From NCBI GenBank assembly GCA_022702545.1, contig JAHRBC010000001.1, positions 8,246,001 to 8,310,000 on the forward strand: a stretch of DNA of 64,000 nucleotides. The letters run 5' to 3'. Below, one piece after another: positions 54,955 through 64,000 of the stretch. The translations under genes were made by a program, and so were the position numbers. Each line of letters begins with the position of its first letter. Position 1 is the first letter of the stretch. Source of the DNA: Phycomyces nitens (Eukaryota > Mucoromycota > Mucoromycetes > Mucorales > Phycomycetaceae). The notes beneath the pieces were generated by a model. That model was not told the origin of the DNA. It saw only the letters and a list, made by a program, of their open reading frames with translations, and did no database searches.

Positions 54955-55759
54955 TTACTTGGTCAAAGCAGACTGGAGGGCCTCGTAGAACTCGACCTCA
55001 ATCTTAGCCTCGGCCTTCTCGACCTCGGAACCGCTACCAGCAAGGGCACGCTGGGCCTCAGCAAGACCAGACTGGACGTTCTGATTGGGAATACGTGTCA
55101 GTTCATATTGTCATTTATCCATTTATCTTCTTCTTACCTCGAGGGAGAAGTCCTCAAGGGGAGCAGCCTCGACAGCGTTGATGTTGAGGGAAGAGTCAGG
55201 GTTGATGGTAGCGAAACCACCAGAGACTAGGTAATTAAAAAAACGATCAATTAATACCTCCATATATTCTTTAGAGCCCATCTACGCGTTTAATTATGTC
55301 AAATATGATAAACGTACCAAAGAACTTCTTGGTCACTTCGGCAGACTCAACAACCTCGACAACACCGGGGTTGAGCTGCTCGATTGTGGGAACGTGGTTG
55401 GCAAGGATACCCATGTCACCGGAAGTGGCAGCCAAGTTAACCTGCTGGACATCAGTGGCCTTGTAGATGGCCTATTGCAAACAATTCAAATATGTTCATT
55501 AGATGATGACCTTGACTAGATTTTATTTTATTTTTACCTTGTGGGGCAATACAAAGGTCAAACGAAGCTTGTCAGTGGCAGGGGCCTCGGAAGCATAGAA
55601 GCGAGCTAAACATTAACCAACAACAACAACAACAAAAAACAATAACAGTTTAATGTTTGGAATCCAATTGTGCTGTATTCATTTGGCATGTAATTTACCA
55701 AGACGAGCAGGCTTGGCAGCGGCAACGGCAACACGAGCAGACCGGGCAAAAACGTTCAT
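54955..55759 (-). CDS. ATP16: mitochondrial ATP synthase F1 delta subunit
   Basis: Central-stalk subunit (bacterial epsilon homologue) coupling the c-ring to F1. Five exons (55759-55699, 55605-55538, 55471-55318, 55226-55138, 55080-54955) encode 165 residues. The N-terminus MNVFARSARVAVAAAKPARL is an amphipathic, Arg-rich, acid-free mitochondrial presequence with a likely cleavage near RFYASEA. The mature part has the beta-sandwich blocks LRLTFVLPHKAIY, SGDMGILANHVPTIEQLNPG and VSGGFATINPDSSLNINAVEA, followed by a helical hairpin ending in a Lys. The neighbour on the other strand is the F1 beta subunit, with starts 914 bases apart, so the two likely share control. Confidence 0.95.
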
Positions 55760-56673
55760 TGTGAAATAAGGACGGTTTAGGTGAGAGGAACTAAAAAAAA
55801 ATGGGCAACCTTGTAGCAAGACGACTGGATAATTTTTTTTTTCTTTGGCCTGAATTTTATTTTTCAATAGCGCTAGGGGGGGGGAGTTGATTTTTTTATT
55901 TTATTTTATTTTTGGACTTCTTTACTGGCTTTTGCACTGCCAATTATATAGAATCTTTCATCTTCTTTAAACAAGATTTTTTTTTATCTAGCTGCATTAA
56001 AGCAGCTCCAATTAGTATATAAATACGGATATTTTTGTGCGATATTTTTAATTTTAATAATAATCTAATCACAATAAAATTAAAAAGAGAAAGGGAGGGG
56101 TGTAAGGCTGTTGTGTTATTCTTATTACGATGACGTCGGCCATTATCAGGCCAGCCACACCTCATATACAATTTCATGCTGTTAAAAATTAGAATAAGAA
56201 TATTTATAAAGTGTTTATTAATTAATTAATTAAAAATAAAAAATAAAAAGGCGTGCTCTGCCAGTAAACTGTAATTTATTACCATGGAGATATTAGGGAT
56301 CGTTTCCATGGCAATGTGTATTCAACTCTGTATTTAGAGATCCATTATATGTAGACACTGTTGAGTATACTATAAATCATCAAAAGCACATTAAACATTG
56401 ACATATCATATTGACATTTATAAATATGTGTCATGTATTTATCTTATGGAGAGAAGCACAGTAGCCAAAATACGCGTAGCATTCCCAACTTTTTTTTTCT
56501 GCTTCTTTTTGCCTGGTTCCCTGGCAACTAGCTACCCCTACCTGTTTGTTGCCATGGTGATTTAATGTCCGCTCCCAGCCATGAGAGAATTTATTTTATT
56601 TTCTAAAAAAAATCTTTACTCTCCAAAATAAACTCCCCCACCCCTTTCCCTATACTTTCGCGGTATAGACACA
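55760..56673. promoter_or_regulatory. shared divergent promoter of ATP synthase delta and beta genes
   Basis: A 914-base region between two genes of the same enzyme. It carries four X-box-like palindromes: ATTACCATGGAGAT (56278-56291), GTTTCCATGGCAAT (56302-56315), GTTCCCTGGCAAC (56516-56528) and GTTGCCATGGTGAT (56548-56561). A TGACGTCG site lies at 56131-56138. The two X-box pairs are separated by about 200 bases. The rest is AT-rich with TTAA repeats (56217-56233). Co-regulation is inferred from arrangement and motif recurrence. Confidence 0.45.
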
Positions 56674-58563
<1,890 letters not shown>

Positions 58564-58996
58564 GACACAACACACCTTGTGTGCATAATGTTCTTCATTA
58601 CTACCAAACCGCATTTCTTGTAATAATTCCCCCAAACTCATTTTGTGTTTTGTCTTGTACAAAAAATAAAAATATAAACGTCTGTTTTGTGATTAATGTA
58701 AAAAAGAAGAAGAAGAAGAATATTGTAATCGAAGCACAGCTTGACGACTTTCTTTTTTTATTTGTTTTTTTGTATGGCTTGCTAAAGAAGTACTTATTTT
58801 TTCTGGAAACGATGGGTAAAAAAAAAGCATGAACAAAAGGAATGTAGAAAACAGAAAAAAAAGGGGGGTCTGGCTATATACGAATGAGAAAGATTCTCTT
58901 TTTTCTTTTTTGTTGAAATCTTTACAGCAAATACCAAAAAAAATAGAGAGAGAGAGAGAGAGAGATTGGGAGCTAAAAGAAAGACGAGTATAACAT
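58564..58996. other. convergent 3' spacer, ATP2 / CP2 factor
   Basis: The 433 bases are AT-rich and contain a GAA run (58707-58718) and a (GA)n microsatellite at about 58947-58965. No gene seen. Confidence 0.5.
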
Positions 58997-61137
58997 TCAG
59001 TAACGCAATACGAGAGTAAGCGTTCCATCGTCATTGTGATTGACGTCGATATCCATTGCCTGTTCTTCTTTGATGTCCTGAACTACAGCGTCATCTACAC
59101 ACACCACCAGTGGTTCTGATTGTGGCTTTGAGACATGGCGAACTATTCGAGTTACTTGCTGGGTAATGTTCATTTTGGCTGATATTTTTTCAATAAGTTC
59201 TTGGAGATTGAGGCGTTCAAGGTAAATGGCCCGATGGACTTCATTGGCATCGAATCGTGCAAAGAAACTAAGTTCTAGAGAAACAAAAAAAGTATCAGTA
59301 ATGAAATACGATGGCACCTATCATGTTGCTTGTATTCTTACTTGCAATGCGACGTCGCCTCTGGGGAACATAAGTTGGATCGATATCAGTAGTCTGTAAT
59401 TGGCTGTGGAACCAATTTTGGTGAGAGTTTGTGGAACTTTCAGGAGATCTGACATCTGGAGCAAGGGACTGATGGTTGGAAAAATGTCCTGGATAGGCGC
59501 GTTTGAGGCTGTGAGGTGAAAGTTGAATATCGGCGGTTGATGGAGGAGGGAGTGTGATGTGGCCAGATCCGCTTCTAATGCTACTGACACTTTTTGGGCT
59601 GTCTAGACTGCCAGTACTTGGGCTAACACGCGTGTGGGATAAATGGCTATCAGTAGAGCCAACCAGGGGGGTTTCGAGTACTTCGCGAAAAATCGATTGC
59701 GGTTGCATTTGCGAATAAGTCAACCAGAGCGGATGAGGTTCGCCATTCTTTCCTGGAATGATCAAGATGGGTAAATATACAATCTTATAATAGTGCTCGA
59801 TTGAATACAAGACTTGCCTCGTGGTTTCTCTAATTGACGCTCAATATGCTTTGCATCATCTTTGTTCTTGCGTTCTGCGCCCTGGTGATACACAAGATTT
59901 AGTGTTTGGATGACATGCAGTGGCGGAATACTTTACCTTGTCCCGGAATAGCTTTATTCTGCAATAGGCTCTCTCAATGGCCTGCTCTCCAACCACTTGA
60001 GTTCCCATTTGAAGACGGAGTGGGATACCCTTGACACCTTTAATACGTGAAAAATCTGTGGAAAGACAGTTGAATCGAATGTTGATCACTGCCCCCTTTT
60101 TGGTGTTCCACTCAAAGGCTATTCTATCAAATGAGGAGTACTCTGCATTCTGAACTCCCGAGGAACGGCTGATGTCTAGAGATTGTTTTTTTTTTATTTA
60201 GAATGAATCAATAATAGATTAGGAATATTTACCAATGTCGATAGCTCTTGCGGACTGGGCGTCTTTCTGCTGACTTAACCAGAATTTCCAGTAGCTCTGA
60301 GCCACCTTTCTATGAGACTCGTCGTTGAACATGATTATGATCGTACTCTTTACAATCTGATCAACATGGCCTGTTTCTGTATCCTTTAGTGTGACTGAAT
60401 AATATTGGCCTATATATTGAATATTTTATGATTAATTTAACTAGATACCAACAAGAATTATGTAGTCAAGCAGGTTTACCTTTGTTGAGATAAGTCAATG
60501 GGGACTCTTCTAGCTTTTGTGCTGCAGCGGTTGGTGCTTCAATTCATTAAAAAAAAAGAAAGTAATATGAGCTTCTGTAATACGCAGATAGAACATGTAT
60601 GTTTACCGTCAAGTCCGATATAAAACCGTAGGCTATTATTGTTACATGGAAATAATAAGGGGGTTGGTGACAAGATAATATCAGTAAGGAATGAAAAATG
60701 TGTAGTCAACCTTGTTCGCATGGGCCAAAATATCCGAGCTCAAGCATGAACCGCATGGGTTACACATCACTTGTGTCGGGACCCATGGCCGAATCATTAG
60801 GATTTTATTTTTCCAAAGGCAATAGCTTACTTTGTTGAACAATTGACAGGTGAATGGACCATTGATAAAGAAGAGGAGCGAGAGTGAGGAGAAAAGGTAT
60901 CCATTGGAGCGATCGAGGGTGGACTGCGAGCAGGGCTGACAGAATTCGGTGGAGAGGGAATGAAGTTTTGGTGATGGATATAGTATTGCCTGTTACTTAA
61001 ATATACTGTAAATCAATACAATTAAATGCCAAGAGCCTTTGGTTGTCAACCAACCTATCTGTGTACGGTAGTGTTTGATGAAAAGGAGGAAGCTCGGGTA
61101 GACACTGTTGTTGAGGTTGATATGAATTGGCTAGCAT
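58997..61137 (-). CDS. CP2/Grainyhead-family transcription factor
   Basis: Nine exons (61137-61055, 60989-60831, 60710-60607, 60536-60480, 60409-60233, 60175-59937, 59881-59818, 59752-59342, 59274-58997) encode 523 residues. A Pro/Ser/Gln-rich N-terminus is followed by the CP2 immunoglobulin-like DNA-binding domain from about residue 105 (LRFYIGLDAPTAAAQ, PLTYLNKGQYYSV, FEWNTKKGAVINIRFNCLST, RIKGVKGIPLRLQ), then basic KPRGKNGEPHPLW. A Ser/Pro linker leads to a C-terminal ubiquitin-like dimerisation region (LNLQELIEKISAKMNI ... DDGTLTLVL). In fungi such factors control cell-wall remodelling and spore separation. The intron at 59817 has a GC donor (CGAG/GCAAGT); no GT alternative preserves the frame. 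Confidence 0.88.
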
Positions 61138-64000
61138 GGCTGGCAAATATTGTTCTTATAAACCAAAGGCTTTTTTAGATTTTTTGATTTGATTTTGGTA
61201 GTCTACCTTTGAGCAGGTTTTGGGCAAGTTAAAGATGTGCAAAGAAACAAAGAAAGATGATTTATTATTATTGAATTAAATAAAGAAAAATAAATGGATA
61301 TGAAAAAATAAGGCAACAAAGAAAGTATAACTGTATTTCTCTGGCAGAGAAAAAAAAACGTATTGCGTATCCAACCCTACGTTCTTTTAAAATACATTTT
61401 GCTAGTTAAAGCTAGAAAGAATAAAAAGTACAGATAGCAAAATAGACACAACTACCCCTTTGTCCTTTTTCGATACATGGTAACCACAAACTCCTATAAG
61501 AGCGTGTGTTTGTACCCAAATTAGTATGCCCTTTACAACAATTGTACCTTTACATGCCAAAAATAATCAAAAAGAGTCAAATCATCAATACGTTTGATAT
61601 GGCCTGTACTCATGGAGTCTACCTTGTCCAAGACTGTCTAGATAAGAACTATCCAAATACAATTGACATCGTGGATCATGACAGGATAACATGCTTCTCT
61701 TTTTTATTTGTGACATTGTACTTTCTTGTAGGACAAATGTCCAACGTTGTTCAGATCGTGTCACCTAATTCTCTCAAATTACAATGCCAGAACAGGTGGT
61801 GGCTGACATCAACACACCAACCTGCCTTACTGGTAACCTTGTCTCATTTTGTTCTAAAAAGTCTCGACAATCCCTGTGCACGGTGATTCAAAGACTAGCC
61901 ATAATATCTTTAAAGAGTTCAAAGACTAGAGCTTTTTCTTATTGTAAGTAATATCTCACACGTGCTAAGCCAAGTAGCCAGCCATGACCATTTGTATGAG
62001 AGTAATAAAACTAATAAATATTTCTCTAGTACTTGCAAACAATCGATACAAAGACCCTAAAAATGACTTTGAGATATCACAAGAGGGTCTATTTACTTAT
62101 GACCATCACAGCAGATCAGCCTCGTTTGTCTGGAGGATTATCGACCCCAATTTGTTTTTTAGGTAGCTCAAGTACCTGGCCATGGCTTCTTGATCTCCAA
62201 TACCACCGCAAATAACTGCCGACATCAAGATGATTGTCTGTAGGATAGTAGACAAAACTACAATAAAGAATAATGCAAATACAAATACAATCCGGGTTTC
62301 CTGTACGACTTTTTTTTTAGGGTTTACTTTATGGTTAGAAGTGAACAACGTAAAAGAATATTTCATACATCACGCCACTTGGCTCCTGTCTACCACGCGT
62401 TTCGAGGTGTCCGATTAAGCAATTTCTCTCTCTGGGTTCTTTTTTGTTCATTCATTGTCTTTCTCTTTCTCTCTTTCTCTTCTTGATGTCTTTCTGGATC
62501 TCCATCTGTTTTTATTTATAATAACAGATCTCATGATGGCTGTGACACAGTCTGTTGAATATTGATAATGCCTTGCACTTTAAGAAGTTGACTTATCACT
62601 TTCTTAAATGTACGGATAATACATGTGTAATCTAGACCTTTCCATAAGCCTCATCTTAAATTGGTATAGAATACGAATTTTATACAATCGAGCTGCACAT
62701 TTGTTTCGTTGGGAACAAGACCTTGTTCAAGGGGCAATACATACATATATATATATGTATATATACATTAGATATCATTTATTAGCTTTATCTTAATAAA
62801 CAATTTTAACTCAAAGTACTAATATTATTCTTTTATTTTAAAAATAATTAATTACATGTCTACTAGGGAGACAAGATTACACATCTTTTTAGTAATTTAA
62901 TATATAACAAAATAAAGAATTCTTATTGAAAGCATACAGCATGATGCAATACAATTAAAGTATTTCAATACTCTAAAAAAGAAAAGTTTGATCTTTAAGA
63001 CTTTTAGGCAGGATAAGATTACTCTTGAGCACCTTTTTTTTTGCGATTCTTTAAGAGTCCGTAACCAATAGATTTTTGAACAGTCTACACAATTATTGAT
63101 GGCTGTAAAAATTGCACATGATTTTTTTTAATCTTAAATCCCATCATATCTAATAACCCGAAAAACATTTAGACGCTTGGGAACAAAACGAATAAAAGAA
63201 GTATCTGGTCGGCCTTGAACGAGTGAATTGAAATGACAGAGCTTTAAAGGCATTGGTTATAAAGTAATACAAAGATTCAATCTCGAATACAAGCAAGCCT
63301 AGATTGTTTGACGGTTGATCTCATCCAGTCACTGTAAGCTAGATTGATGAGTATAATTCTAGTTATTTTCACTTTTTGAATAACAAATACAAAGGCTAAT
63401 AATCTTTATTTGCATTGCCACTTGGTATCCTAAACATGCTTGAATGCAATTTGATTAATATTAATATTTAGATTTTGTTTTTTTTTAAAAAATAAAATAA
63501 AATCAACTCGATTACATTGTACTTGTATTGGCTGACAAGGAATGTGAATAGATAAAGACAGAAATAAAAAAAGGGGGTATTTTATGTCTATCCAAAAATA
63601 CATAAAGAAAATACTATTAAAAAATTAATGTCAAGTAATTATATAGTGTTAAAATGAATTCTGGCTGATAACTTTGATGAATATCTTGTAGTCAAAGCTC
63701 TTTTAAAGCCTAGGTTTCCTTTTAATGATCAATACAAGAATATGTCAGTAAGATAATATTCATATTTATACTGCCCAGCAATCAATACTTGACTAATGGC
63801 CATTAGTGATATTCAATTGCCCTTTCTATTATGCTTGTAGATTTCTGTAAAATATAGTTTCCAAGATGGTTTTGCTTTGAATGCATTCTAAATCTACCAT
63901 CCTAAAAACCAAGTGTATCTTTTACGGTTTTTATTCTGTTTGGAATTAGCATTGTAATGTTGGGATTTTATGACCAAAAGTAATCATTGTCTTATATATC
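61138..64000. other. 2.9-kb region without a recognisable gene
   Basis: The first 150 bases are probably the CP2-factor promoter, and half an X-box (ATGGTAAC) lies at 61477-61484. Frames at 61506-61886 (+, 126 codons) and 62106-62366 (-, 86 codons, with a hydrophobic stretch IVFVFALFFIVVLSTIL) have no family resemblance and may be chance. From 62420 on the sequence is very AT-rich (over 65% by eye) and featureless, apart from an (AT)n palindrome near 62742-62768. A decayed element or a gene continuing beyond 64000 cannot be excluded. Confidence 0.5.

Overview
The window is nuclear DNA from a fungus. It has AT-rich spacers, many short introns (mostly 45-110 bases, GT..AG, often ending in TAG), short intergenic distances, and single-copy eukaryotic housekeeping genes on both strands. 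I place it among early-diverging fungi, most likely Mucoromycota/Mucorales. Three things suggest this: an Atg16 with a WD40 propeller, a CP2/Grainyhead-type factor next to yeast-like Nab3, Trs65 and Dpl1, and very intron-rich genes. This placement is inference; no rRNA or organism-specific marker is present. Exon-intron models were built by hand from reading frame, splice signals and remembered family conservation. Every complete model sums to a multiple of three, and the 5'-truncated first gene keeps its frame.

Layout. 1-784: 3' part of a beta-carbonic anhydrase. 1125-4280: Grc3 polynucleotide kinase. 4281-7793: gene-poor, with a decayed Tc1/mariner transposase. 7794-9237: four-finger C2H2 factor. 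11207-12343: unknown protein. 14009-15251 (-): HAD-family protein. 15466-17083 (-): Cdc10-type septin. 17526-17836: Naa38 (LSm-like NatC subunit). 17996-18521 (-): RGG-rich, possibly TTDN1/MPLKIP-like protein. 19053-21919: large unknown acidic CxxC/CUE-like protein. 22153-23082 (-): CZIB/DUF866 zinc protein. 23220-23998: small methyltransferase. 24187-27994 (-): Prp22 splicing helicase. 29155-33269: Nab3-like RNA-binding protein. 33816-36568: Rad4/XPC. 36760-38907 (-): sphingosine-1-phosphate lyase. 39082-39621: OCIA-domain protein. 39806-42228: Trs65 of TRAPPII. 43146-44270: homocysteine methyltransferase. 44497-47231: Atg16 with WD40. 47414-49347 (-): glucose-6-phosphate isomerase. 50862-54773: beta-COP. 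54955-55759 (-) and 56674-58563 (+): F1-ATPase delta and beta, head to head. 58997-61137 (-): CP2/Grainyhead factor. 61138-64000: no recognisable gene.

The genes form no operon-like pathway, but some share processes: RNA processing and termination (Grc3, Prp22, Nab3), membrane traffic and autophagy (beta-COP, Trs65, Atg16), and energy metabolism (PGI, ATP synthase delta and beta). The most notable points are five GC-AG introns among about 126 modelled introns, a 750-base UCUU-rich intron in the Nab3-like gene that could be an autoregulatory switch, and X-box (RFX-type) palindromes in the shared ATP synthase delta/beta promoter.
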